Shown one piece after another: positions 7,723 through 14,510 of a stretch of DNA of 64,000 nt. The notes beneath the pieces were generated by a model that was not told the origin of the DNA, did no database searches, and worked only from the letters and a program-made list of their open reading frames with translations. The stretch is from positions 6,789 to 70,788 of the IMG/VR virus record IMGVR_UViG_3300030117_004164. One strand, written 5' to 3'. Made by a program: the position numbers and the translations under genes. Numbering within the stretch: the stretch's first letter is position 1; every line of letters starts with the position of its first letter. The stretch is from a virus.

Positions 7723-8283
7723 TCACTCTTCTTCTTCAACCTCCGTTGAAGTTTCTGCCACGGGCGCGTGAATTACAGGAATATGCCCGTTCATCTCTCC
7801 ATCCCAATAAATCGTATCATTAGATGATTTCTCACCAGATGCAATCTTTAGGGAATTGCGGTAATAGGTGGTCAAACGGGACTTCATGCTCTTCATCAAA
7901 GACTCCGCATATTCGTCAGAATCGGCGTAAGTGCCGCCACCTGATTTACCGTGCTTCCGAACGATTTCACCATAAAGAGGGTCCGTCGCAAAAAACGCAG
8001 AAGCCGCCTCTGCGTATTGAGCAGCAATCTGGGTTATTGTTTGACTTACTTCTTCCGGCAGGTCTGATTCCCGACCGCGTGAAATTGGGGAGTTCGGAAG
8101 CATCGAGAAAAGATTCGTAATATTATTCCAGAACTTTTTTCTGTTTGCTACATCTTCACGACCTTGGTCAAGGTTCCAGCGGATAACCGCTTCCATATCA
8201 CCAATGTCGTTGTTCTCCAAATAAAGAAGAACTCTGCTTTCATTCTTAGACCACTTTGGGTCATCCATACTATAATCAGCCAT
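7723..8283 (-). CDS. Conserved protein with SGGG motif, paralogue of the 9777 gene
   Basis: 186 residues from ATG 8283 (GGAAGTG ribosome binding site seven bases upstream). It shares a clear core with the rightward gene at 9777-10271: SP(I/V)xRG...LP...QI...KHxKSGGGxYA...EY..SL. The C-terminus is acidic (EVEEEE). Codon use is more GC-rich than in neighbours, which suggests separate acquisition or strong expression. No known fold recognised; not obviously enzymatic. Confidence 0.7.
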   Translation of the reverse strand: MADYSMDDPKWSKNESRVLLYLENNDIGDMEAVIRWNLDQGREDVANRKKFWNNITNLFSMLPNSPISRGRESDLPEEVSQTITQIAAQYAEAASAFFATDPLYGEIVRKHGKSGGGTYADSDEYAESLMKSMKSRLTTYYRNSLKIASGEKSSNDTIYWDGEMNGHIPVIHAPVAETSTEVEEEE

Positions 8284-8355
8284 TTTTTTCACTTCCTAAG
8301 TTTTTTTTCTCCTGTGAAGGTTCTTTGTCGCCCTCATAAAAACGATTTTTGTTTT

Positions 8356-8391
8356 TTTATACCTTGAGGTGACAAAGTACCACCATATGGT
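8356..8391 (-). promoter_or_regulatory. Cassette promoter, copy of the 6106-6158 element
   Basis: Read leftward: ACCATATGGTGGTACTTTG, seven bases, then CAAGGTATAAAA about 70 bases before the ATG of the 7723-8283 gene. The same arrangement at 6106-6140 makes a promoter with an upstream regulatory dyad the simplest reading. Confidence 0.55.
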
Positions 8392-8653
8392 TTTAATTAT
8401 TATGGCGGTGAAACGTAACAAAGGTGAAGCCTTTGTCGCCATTGTAAGAAAAACCTTAAGGACAATTTATCGAGTTCAATTCCCAATATGCTATTCGCAT
8501 ATCTTCATTTCCACCCGTAAATATTGCTTACGCAACCATATGGTAATATTATGAACTTTGGGGATAATAACCCCAAATGTCCCCAAGAGCGGCAACGAAT
8601 CGCCACTCAAGGGGAGGTTGGTAATCAATGGGGGTTTCAGGCTCATTTCTGGC
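8392..8653. other. Gene-less island with perfect GAATA/TATTC hairpin
   Basis: No gene. It contains a perfect hairpin at 8486-8502 (ATATGC-TATTC-GCATAT), the same loop as in both structured RNA candidates, and ends with CATATGGT (8537-8544) and ACTTTGGGG (8554-8562). It looks like a minimal form of the larger islands. Confidence 0.4.
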
Positions 8654-9055
8654 CTATTCGTGCTTTCCACGCTTGCGACGAATGATTTCATCAATCGTCT
8701 GCTTGGCGAAATCAGCCGCATCGACAAATGGTGCAAAAATGCCGTTCTTGCCCTTCTGGAACAAATGACGTTCATAATCAAGATAGAACGCCATCAGGTC
8801 GTTAGTCATACCTTCTTGGTCATCTGCCATATCTGCCAATACTGGGTCAATACCCTTCAATTCATCGTAGAGTGCCTCATGGCCACCCTTCTTCAAAATT
8901 TCACGAATTGCGCCCCAAACGAATTTCTCCATCATAGGGGTTACATCCATGTTGACCAATTCGGTCAATTCGGCTTTTTCACTGTCTGTCATATCGCAAT
9001 CATCACTTTCAAGAACTTCCTTCAAGCGATTAATGCGCTGTTGGTTTTTGCTCAT
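8654..9055 (-). CDS. Hypothetical helical protein
   Basis: 133 residues starting MSKNQQRINRLKEVLES. Predominantly charged helices, no cysteine motif beyond one Cys, no membrane segment. A TTGGAGGTAGC ribosome binding site precedes the ATG. Like its neighbour at 7723 it uses relatively GC-rich codons. It is the first leftward gene from the divergent region. Function not recognised. Confidence 0.65.
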   Translation of the reverse strand: MSKNQQRINRLKEVLESDDCDMTDSEKAELTELVNMDVTPMMEKFVWGAIREILKKGGHEALYDELKGIDPVLADMADDQEGMTNDLMAFYLDYERHLFQKGKNGIFAPFVDAADFAKQTIDEIIRRKRGKHE

Positions 9056-9260
9056 ACTTTGCTACCTCCAATATAACGAATTTAGGGGGTGTATAGTTGA
9101 TACTCCCCAAAGTTACAGTATCGTATATACACCCATATGGATGGAACATTCCCAATTGGGGGGTCTTTGCTCGCCATAGGCAGTTAATGCTTATTCAGCA
9201 TTTTCCCAATTGCCATAGCGAGTAAATCCCTATCTCCATATGGTTGTAATTAATTCATTT
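9056..9260. promoter_or_regulatory. Upstream region of the 8654 gene with two CATATGG sites
   Basis: Contains CCCCAAAGT (9105-9113), CATATGGA (9134) and CATATGGT (9237). Read leftward the order is CATATGG, then ACTTTGGGG, then a TATA-like AACTATACACC before the gene, a diverged form of the cassette promoter. Two CCCAATTG sites (about 9149 and 9205) flank a short spacer with no gene. Confidence 0.4.
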
Positions 9261-9776
9261 TAATTAATTGTATCTTTCGTGTGGAGGGTGGCTCTTTTGT
9301 GCGACTCGCAACTAACCCATATAAACGACGTACTGTAAGCCACCAAAGAATATTCATCTGAAGAAATGAGGTCGTTCTTTTAGGTATATTCCAATTGACA
9401 ATATACCATATACTATACCATATAGTATAGAGTATAAATATAGAATATGTAATATTCATATTAGATAAACGCCCACGCATACCATTCTTTAAAATGGATT
9501 TAGAAGTAATGTTTAGGGATTTATGATACCTAATTGGCTATGATGAGCAGGTCACGCATGACTTTGCTTAAAATGAAGGCGAACTAGGTTCCGGTTTATT
9601 GGTAACATATCCATGAAAATTGCCACAATGCAATATATATCATATGTATCACCGTGATACCTATTTCATAGGATTTATATGCTAAACACCTAATGTCAAG
9701 TCGCGCCGAGGCGTATGGGCAGTTTAGAATGATTATGGATGGATAAATTGCTTAAAATAAAACAAAGGTGAAAGAA
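9261..9776. other. Divergent non-coding region
   Basis: About 500 bases between leftward and rightward genes with no supportable gene. Features: an A/T-rich near-palindrome around 9405-9450 (CTATAC...GTATAG), an exact inverted repeat GTATCA-CCG-TGATAC (9646-9660), and TTGCTTAAAA at 9566 and 9748. The second of these sits about 20 bases before the start codon at 9777 and is probably its TATA box. The region could also take part in replication initiation. Confidence 0.4.
9746..9776 (+). promoter_or_regulatory. Promoter shared in sequence with the Ubl gene
   Basis: TTGCTTAAAATAAAACAAAGGTGAA precedes the gene at 9777. An almost identical string precedes the ubiquitin-like gene at 16120. The TTAAAA box plus AGGTGA ribosome binding site give a very short leader. 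Confidence 0.45.
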
Positions 9777-10271
9777 ATGGCTATGGAAGGATGGCAAGCA
9801 CGAACTGAAGAAGTAGCGGAATTTATCGCAGTAGATGGATTTGACGCACAATTAAGACAAGTTGTTCAGTTCCAAATTAATTTTGGAAATGAAAACACAG
9901 ACCAGCAAGAGCGAGTTTGGGACTCAATTAAGTCCATGATTCGTGGATTAGACGGTAGCCCCGTTCGACGTGGAAAGAAGAGTAATCTTCCTGCAAGCGT
10001 AAATGTTGCTATTGCACAGATTACCGGAGAAGTTGCTTCATTGGCGGCTGATTGGTATGATGGCAATTCGCTATTACAGGCTGTATTGCTGAAACACGCA
10101 AAGTCTGGTGGCGGTGCATATGCAAATGGTGAAGAGTATGGTGCTTCACTTTCAACAAAGGTTGGTTCACGACTAAAGAAGATGTATTCCGAGGGAACTT
10201 GGGATGGAACTACTGATGGTCTTTCAGCACCAGCACCAGTTGAAACCGCGTCTTATGACGAAGAAGAGTAA
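9777..10271 (+). CDS. Conserved protein with SGGG motif, first rightward gene
   Basis: 164 residues from ATG 9777; an in-frame GTG at 9768 overlaps the ribosome binding site. Core motifs match the leftward gene at 7723-8283: SPVRRGKKSNLP, KHAKSGGGAYANG, EEYGASL. The C-terminus is acidic. The gene stands alone between a TTAAAA promoter and a strong terminator, so it is probably highly expressed early. Function unknown; an abundant DNA- or RNA-associated protein is one possibility. Confidence 0.75.
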   Translation: MAMEGWQARTEEVAEFIAVDGFDAQLRQVVQFQINFGNENTDQQERVWDSIKSMIRGLDGSPVRRGKKSNLPASVNVAIAQITGEVASLAADWYDGNSLLQAVLLKHAKSGGGAYANGEEYGASLSTKVGSRLKKMYSEGTWDGTTDGLSAPAPVETASYDEEE

Positions 10272-10319
10272 TTAAATTAACTCTTTAAAAAAAATCAAGA
10301 TGACGTACATGGATGCAAT

Positions 10320-10370
10320 CGGGGAGATGGGGTTTTATGCCTTATCTCTCCGGTTGTGTCCTATTTTTTT
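10320..10370 (+). terminator. Terminator of the 9777 gene
   Basis: A nine-pair stem (CGGGGAGAT with ATCTCTCCG, one G-U pair) with a 15-base loop, followed within ten bases by a T run (10363-10370). A smaller hairpin just after the stop codon (AGAGT with ACTCT) lies upstream. Confidence 0.5.
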
Positions 10371-10817
10371 AATTTCAAATTCTTAAAATATCATAATTAA
10401 AATGATATATTATACATGATTAAAGTAACGTTCGAGTGAACCCACTTCCTAGTAAAGAAACCGACGATGCGTACTTATGCAACAAAACGCGCAGTTTATT
10501 TATCAGTATCACATTTATATCAGTATTGATACTATATTTTATGGCCGAACAGGGTACTAGAAGTGTATTATTTTATTATATATATCATTATATCATTTAT
10601 ATCATATATATCTCTCTATTTTTCTCTGCTTCTCCCTATCCCCTTACACACGCGGCCCCATGTGATACTGATACTTATGATACTTATGAGCATGATATAA
10701 ATGATACTTATGGCAAAGCGGGGTCTGGTTCGTGCATAAAATTCAACATATCATCACTGATACAAACGCTGATATTTTTCCCACTACTATTTTTTAACTA
10801 AAAGGAGATGATTGAAA
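10371..10817. repeat. AT-rich region with TGATAC repeats, origin candidate
   Basis: Non-coding despite an open frame. TGATAC or its complement occurs at 10506, 10527, 10663, 10669, 10678, 10702 and 10758, mostly inside TGATACTTATG units, beside a long A/T tract of TATATCAT words (10578-10615). Another inverted pair lies at 9646-9660. Clustered short repeats next to an A/T tract, ahead of the replication genes, are typical of an origin or a regulator-binding array. Confidence 0.4.
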
Positions 10818-11315
10818 ATGACAAGAAAACATTGGATAACAAAGAAAGAGATAAAGGAACTGTATGGTTTGAGCGATAATAAAATTGCTCTAATGAAGAA
10901 ATTGAATTTGGTTAGTACCAAACTAGGTGTTAATGAAGGTAAAGGGCGTAAGCCGCTATTGTATAAGAAATCAATGGTTAATCTTATAAAAGATATGACA
11001 CCAATCCAGTTAAATGAATTGGGTGATATTGTTGAAGATACAAAAGAGCAAGTTGAAGATTTTATCAAGAGTGATATTGAAGCAGTTGTTGAAGAAGATT
11101 GTAAACATAAATATTCATATGAACAATCAGTAAATCATCCATCACATTATAACAAGACTCAACTTGAAGTAATTGATGCGATTGACATTTGGGGTTTGGA
11201 CTTTAGTGAAGGTAATGTAATTAAATACCTTCTACGGGCCAAACACAAGAACAATGCTAGAGAGGATTTAGAAAAGGCTCTTTGGTATGTTCAAAGACTT
11301 CTAGATAATCTATGA
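10818..11315 (+). CDS. DUF3310-type protein with N-terminal DNA-binding-like domain
   Basis: 165 residues from ATG 10818 with GGAGATGA upstream. The C-terminal part matches the DUF3310 family common in phages: VNHPSHYN, then EVIDAI, NVIKYLLRAKHK and ALWYVQRLL. The first 60 residues (ITKKEIKELYGLSDNKIALMKK) look like a helix-turn-helix or small wing fold. DUF3310 proteins are sometimes called nucleotide-kinase-like, but no P-loop is visible here. Confidence 0.75.
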   Translation: MTRKHWITKKEIKELYGLSDNKIALMKKLNLVSTKLGVNEGKGRKPLLYKKSMVNLIKDMTPIQLNELGDIVEDTKEQVEDFIKSDIEAVVEEDCKHKYSYEQSVNHPSHYNKTQLEVIDAIDIWGLDFSEGNVIKYLLRAKHKNNAREDLEKALWYVQRLLDNL

Positions 11316-11505
11316 TTATCTTTAAAATGTTCCACGACAATTTATTGGCATAGGCGAATGCTTGAAGGTATGAATTCCTTGTGATAGTGTAAGTAGTCTT
11401 TAGTCAGTATAGGTTAAAAAGCAGTTGGAGGGCTGTATAATTATGGAAGCCGCCTCAATGGTAGAAATACCAGCACGGTGGAAATACGCGGAATGTTTTA
11501 TTCAT
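11316..11505. other. Non-coding spacer before tRNA-Lys
   Basis: No gene or recognisable RNA. A reading frame running through it continues into the tRNA and is not credible. Confidence 0.4.
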
Positions 11506-11687
11506 GGGTCATTGGCGCAGTTAGGTAGCGCAACGGGCTTTTATGAGGTTTGCCGAATAATAAGAAGAAAATCTCTTCACAATCGGAATAGTAGTTTTAT
11601 GGGTTATCTTCTATCCCTTTCATGTTTCTACGAACTTCTTTCCTCAAAGATACCCGTTGGTCAAGGGTTCGAATCCCTTATGACCCG
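11506..11687 (+). tRNA. tRNA-Lys(TTT) with a bulge-helix-bulge intron
   Basis: Exons 11506-11543 and 11652-11687, intron 11544-11651 (108 bases). The acceptor GGGTCAT pairs with ATGACCC; D-stem GCGC/GCGC; anticodon stem ACGGG/CCCGT; T-arm AAGGG-TTCGAAT-CCCTT; discriminator G, usual for archaeal tRNA-Lys. At the splice sites CTTT pairs with AAAG, flanked by 3-base bulges TAT and ATA and then GAGG/CCTC, the strict archaeal hBHBh form. Splicing between positions 37 and 38 gives the loop CTTTTAA. CCA is not encoded. A host splicing endonuclease is required. Confidence 0.93.
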
Positions 11688-12010
11688 CATATTCAAAAAT
11701 CAGCCATATTCCTGAGTAAGAATTAAAACTGCTCATTTCCCACTCATATACTATAATCATCGGTTGCAGATTGTGATACTGCATTAAATATCGTCAAGGG
11801 TTTCTCTCCTATGACCTAAAAGATAGCCGACTTATATTCCAAAAGCCAATTATAGACGCTAAACTATAATAGGTTGTCACCACGCCCAAAGACAGAATGT
11901 AAAGGGTATTCAATTGCCGGTCGTTTTAGATGCAGGACATATAAATAATAAAAGCCATCTTGAGAGTAATTATGATAGAATCATAAGATGATGTTAAAAA
12001 TTCTCACAAA
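11688..12010. other. Spacer between the two tRNAs
   Basis: About 320 bases without a gene. A hairpin TTATGAT-AGA-ATCATAA lies at about 11972-11988. TCAAGGGTTTCTCTCC near 11799 resembles the tRNA-Lys T-arm but cannot form one, so it may be a decayed copy or chance. Confidence 0.35.
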
Positions 12011-12097
12011 AGCGGGATATCCGAGTATGGCCAAAGGAGCAGGACTTAAGATTCTGTGCAAATTGCTTCGTGGGTTCAAATCCCACTCCCGCTACCA
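12011..12097 (+). tRNA. tRNA-Leu(TAA)
   Basis: Acceptor AGCGGGA pairs with TCCCGCT; D-arm TCC/GGA; anticodon stem CAGGA/TTCTG with loop CTTAAGA, anticodon TAA at 12047-12049; long variable arm with GCAA/TTGC, as in class II tRNAs; T-arm GTGGG-TTCAAAT-CCCAC; discriminator A and an encoded CCA. No intron. UUA is a frequent codon in this AT-rich virus, which may explain carrying it. Confidence 0.93.
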
Positions 12098-12120
12098 ATT
12101 CATTAAATGGAGGAAATAAG

Positions 12121-12279
12121 ATGTTAGAAGAACTAGAAAAAGTAGAAAATAAATGGATGACAATGAGAGAATATTTGCCACCAAGCCAACACAGACATTG
12201 GAAAGAAAGTTATCTTAACAAAACTGTGTTACAGGTGCGAATAGAAATAAAGAAACATTTGAGGAGGAATAAGAAATGA
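12121..12279 (+). CDS. 52-residue hypothetical protein
   Basis: Starts at ATG 12121 after GGAGGAAATAAG. Charged, helical (MLEELEKVENKWMTMREYL), ending in basic residues. Directly downstream of tRNA-Leu and overlapping the next gene by ATGA. No family recognised. Confidence 0.55.
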   Translation: MLEELEKVENKWMTMREYLPPSQHRHWKESYLNKTVLQVRIEIKKHLRRNKK

Positions 12280-12848
12280 ATATATTTATATTACATAAAG
12301 ATGCAACAGAAGCGGCTAATTATATGTTGGATAAACATATTGTAAAGATGCCAACAGAAACAATGCAAATGATGTGTACTAATCTTGACCATTTAGGTTA
12401 TCAAGGTTGGTTGCCAATGAAGCCTGTAATGCTTAATCACCCATCAACTATTTGGATGAGGCAAAGTTACGGTAATTGGTTATGGTGTATTGAACATTTA
12501 GAATCAATGCTTAACAATTACACTCACACATATGATAGAATTCATATGGTTGAAAAACATTGGGATAAAATGTCTGATGATGTTTATGCCTTCTTACTTG
12601 AAGAATACCATGCAGATGAAAATGAAGATTATGAACCAACACCATTTGCTATGGCTATGCCTGATAAGTACAAAAACGATGATGTAATCAAAGCATATCG
12701 TGATTATTATTTAGGCGATAAATGGGAATTTGCTACTTGGAAAGCAAGGAGAATTCCTGATTGGTGGCCGCATGACCACATTCAGAACAAGAAGCAAGAG
12801 ATGGTTGATAAGTTTAATAAACAGTTTGGTGCGAGTGTGAAACTATGA
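12276..12848 (+). CDS. Widespread phage protein with DKHIVKM motif
   Basis: 190 residues. It fits a family seen in many phages, with MNIF at the start, DKHIVKMPTETMQMM at residues 19-33, a central NHPSTIWMRQS, YTHTYDR, and C-terminal MAMPDKYK, YRDYY and FATWK. Conserved His, Lys, Glu and Arg residues suggest an enzyme. Some relatives are labelled pyrimidine-dimer glycosylase-like, but I cannot confirm that here. Confidence 0.75.
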   Translation: MNIFILHKDATEAANYMLDKHIVKMPTETMQMMCTNLDHLGYQGWLPMKPVMLNHPSTIWMRQSYGNWLWCIEHLESMLNNYTHTYDRIHMVEKHWDKMSDDVYAFLLEEYHADENEDYEPTPFAMAMPDKYKNDDVIKAYRDYYLGDKWEFATWKARRIPDWWPHDHIQNKKQEMVDKFNKQFGASVKL

Positions 12849-12952
12849 GTCGCGCTCAAAGAAAGTTTGATAGAGCATTGTGGCATTTGTGGAAAACAAA
12901 TCCATATGATTTTAGATTAGTATTAATAATTAATTGGGGGCTAGAGGAATGA
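12845..12952 (+). CDS. 35-residue hypothetical protein
   Basis: MSRAQRKFDRALWHLWKTN..., a short basic and aromatic peptide. ATGA overlaps at both ends support translation in the operon. Confidence 0.45.
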   Translation: MSRAQRKFDRALWHLWKTNPYDFRLVLIINWGLEE

Positions 12953-13098
12953 ATAAGAAAGATGAGATGATTGAAGAATTTAAAGACCTTTTATCTTGGT
13001 ACGGTGGAGTTCAAGATTTTGAGTTTAACATGGGAACATTTTGGTGGACAAACGAATATGGAAAAACATTTACTATGATTGTACAAGGTGTAGAATAA
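12949..13098 (+). CDS. 49-residue hypothetical protein
   Basis: Acidic helical start (MNKKDEMIEEFKDLLSWY) followed by an aromatic strand region (FEFNMGTFWWTNEYGKTF). GGGGGCTAGAGGA upstream. Overlaps both neighbours. No family recognised. Confidence 0.5.
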   Translation: MNKKDEMIEEFKDLLSWYGGVQDFEFNMGTFWWTNEYGKTFTMIVQGVE

Positions 13099-13340
13099 TG
13101 GGTGAATTAAGTGACCATCAAGATAGTGACCTGTTTACTTATGATAGGTCATGGGGTGAAATTGAGCAAATGCTAGATAAGGCTGAAAAGAAACTCAATT
13201 ATCACAAAACAGAATCTTATGCTTCTCTTAAACGTGAAGATAAGATATACCACATTAGAAATTATAAGGCACTACAAGGTGTCGTAAAAACTCTCCGTTG
13301 GGTTCTAGGAGATATAAAAATAAATAACCCACTAGAATAG
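13098..13340 (+). CDS. 80-residue hypothetical protein
   Basis: Starts MGELSDHQDSDLF at ATG 13098, overlapping the upstream stop by one base; the open frame extends further upstream but inside the previous gene. Mostly charged helix. No family recognised. Confidence 0.55.
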   Translation: MGELSDHQDSDLFTYDRSWGEIEQMLDKAEKKLNYHKTESYASLKREDKIYHIRNYKALQGVVKTLRWVLGDIKINNPLE

Positions 13341-13348
13341 GTGAAACT

Positions 13349-13519
13349 ATGAGTAGAAAAGATTATGAAAAAATTGCGTTCGTTTTGGGCGTAGAAAAGG
13401 CAAGCAAGAGAATGGTCAAGCATTTTTGTAAGATGCTTCAAGCAGATAATAATAACTTCAAAGAAGAAGTTTTCATTAAGGCTGTTAACAATCACCGAAA
13501 TGGGGTTGTTTATAGATGA
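13349..13519 (+). CDS. 56-residue basic protein
   Basis: MSRKDYEKIAFVLGVEKAS..., helical and lysine-rich. AGGTGAAACT upstream is the ribosome binding site and the stop overlaps the next ATG. Resembles small phage proteins of the 'YEKIA..L' type seen in many operons; function unknown. Confidence 0.55.
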   Translation: MSRKDYEKIAFVLGVEKASKRMVKHFCKMLQADNNNFKEEVFIKAVNNHRNGVVYR

Positions 13520-13857
13520 ATGTTAGACCACTAACTTTCAATTGTTATCGAGTATATGATATGAAGAGACATTTTGAAGGAGAAGATAAAACATATGTTG
13601 TAGGTCATCATCTACAAAAGAAAGGTGATACTCACACTCTTTGTGGATATAAAACTGACACATGGAAAAAGAACGGTCGTTGGGATTTTACCAGCGAAGA
13701 ATATTTTACTGATGACCCTGTGGAAAGAGATAGGCTATGTTTTAGATGCTTAAGAGTTTGGGCATTAAAGAATAACTTAGAATATCCTAGACAATGGGTT
13801 ATTGATAGAAGAAAGAAAGAAGAAAAGACAGTAGGAAGGAGAGAAGATTATGTTTGA
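13516..13857 (+). CDS. Hypothetical protein with possible zinc site
   Basis: 113 residues. HTLCGY near residue 41 and RLCFRCLRVW near residue 74 supply Cys and His that could bind zinc. The C-terminus is basic (DRRKKEEKTVGRR). Overlaps the next gene by eight bases. No family recognised. Confidence 0.6.
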   Translation: MNVRPLTFNCYRVYDMKRHFEGEDKTYVVGHHLQKKGDTHTLCGYKTDTWKKNGRWDFTSEEYFTDDPVERDRLCFRCLRVWALKNNLEYPRQWVIDRRKKEEKTVGRREDYV

Positions 13858-14119
13858 TGAAGCAAGACCAGTAGAATTTAGAATTATTAATGATGCAGAA
13901 ATGCCACCAATTGTTATGACAATGAATGAGAATGATGAAGTTAAAGTTGTTCTTAATCAGTATCACCAATTGTGGCTATCCTTGAATAGAAAGATTATTG
14001 CAGGGTGCGCTGAAGCATTATGGGAAAAGATGGATATGTTGTTGACAGGTTATTTAGAACAACAATATATGTATGAATTGCAAGATAGGACGGATTTTAA
14101 TGAAATGCAAGACCTGTGA
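13850..14119 (+). CDS. 89-residue hypothetical protein
   Basis: Begins MFDEARPVEFRIINDAEM. A beta-like N-terminal part (IVMTMNENDEVKVVLNQYH) precedes a long helix. GGAAGGAGAGAAG ribosome binding site. Overlaps the DnaJ-zinc-finger gene by 20 bases. No family recognised. Confidence 0.55.
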   Translation: MFDEARPVEFRIINDAEMPPIVMTMNENDEVKVVLNQYHQLWLSLNRKIIAGCAEALWEKMDMLLTGYLEQQYMYELQDRTDFNEMQDL

Positions 14120-14510
14120 AGGAACAGGAGTTATTGAAATAAATGAACAAGGACTACAATATTCTAATAGATGTTATCTATGTGATGGGGTTGGTGAAGT
14201 TGTTAAATGTCAACCTTGTAATGGTTTAGGTGAATATATTTCAAATGGCAGATTCACTCCATGCCTAAATTGCAGAGGAAATGGTTTTAACCCAAAGATT
14301 GTTCATTATTGTAAATTATGTGAACAACCTAACGGGAATGGTAACGGAATACTTTATACACTCACGCCGGATAACTACCGTGAGGATATATTGGTTTGCA
14401 GGGAACCGTGCGATTGTACGATAGAATCCCTAATGAAAGACAAAAATGGAAATAACACAGAATATTATAACGAAATACACAGTATAAGGAGGAAGTATAA
14501 TGGAGTTTGA
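14100..14510 (+). CDS. DnaJ-type cysteine-rich zinc-finger protein
   Basis: 136 residues from ATG 14100, giving MKCKTCEGTG at the N-terminus; the frame is open 27 bases further upstream. It has four CxxC(x)GxG-like units (CKTCEGTG, CYLCDGVG, CQPCNGLG, CLNCRGNG) in the first 60 residues, the pattern of the DnaJ zinc-binding domain, then another CxxC. There is no J domain. In the same virus as GroES/GroEL it may help folding, but free DnaJ-type fingers also occur in unrelated phage proteins. Confidence 0.75.
   Translation: MKCKTCEGTGVIEINEQGLQYSNRCYLCDGVGEVVKCQPCNGLGEYISNGRFTPCLNCRGNGFNPKIVHYCKLCEQPNGNGNGILYTLTPDNYREDILVCREPCDCTIESLMKDKNGNNTEYYNEIHSIRRKYNGV

Noticed and set aside
8558-9076. 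Rightward open frame of 172 codons
   Set aside because: Shadow of the leftward gene at 8654-9055, which has a good ribosome binding site and normal protein sequence.
4454-9244. Evenly repeated CATATGGT as a possible CRISPR array
   Set aside because: Repeats are eight to ten bases, spacing varies from about 100 to over 1000 bases and some lie in opposite orientation; no Cas1/Cas2.
10436-10801. Open frame of 121 codons in the TGATAC repeat region
   Set aside because: Runs through an A/T tract and short repeats, has no ribosome binding site and an odd composition; the repeats explain it better.
11425-11715. Open frame of 96 codons across tRNA-Lys
   Set aside because: It covers the whole tRNA and its intron, so it is a by-product of that sequence.
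11798-11822. Third tRNA suggested by a T-arm-like string
   Set aside because: The loop and stem do not pair and no matching 5' half was found; perhaps a decayed copy.
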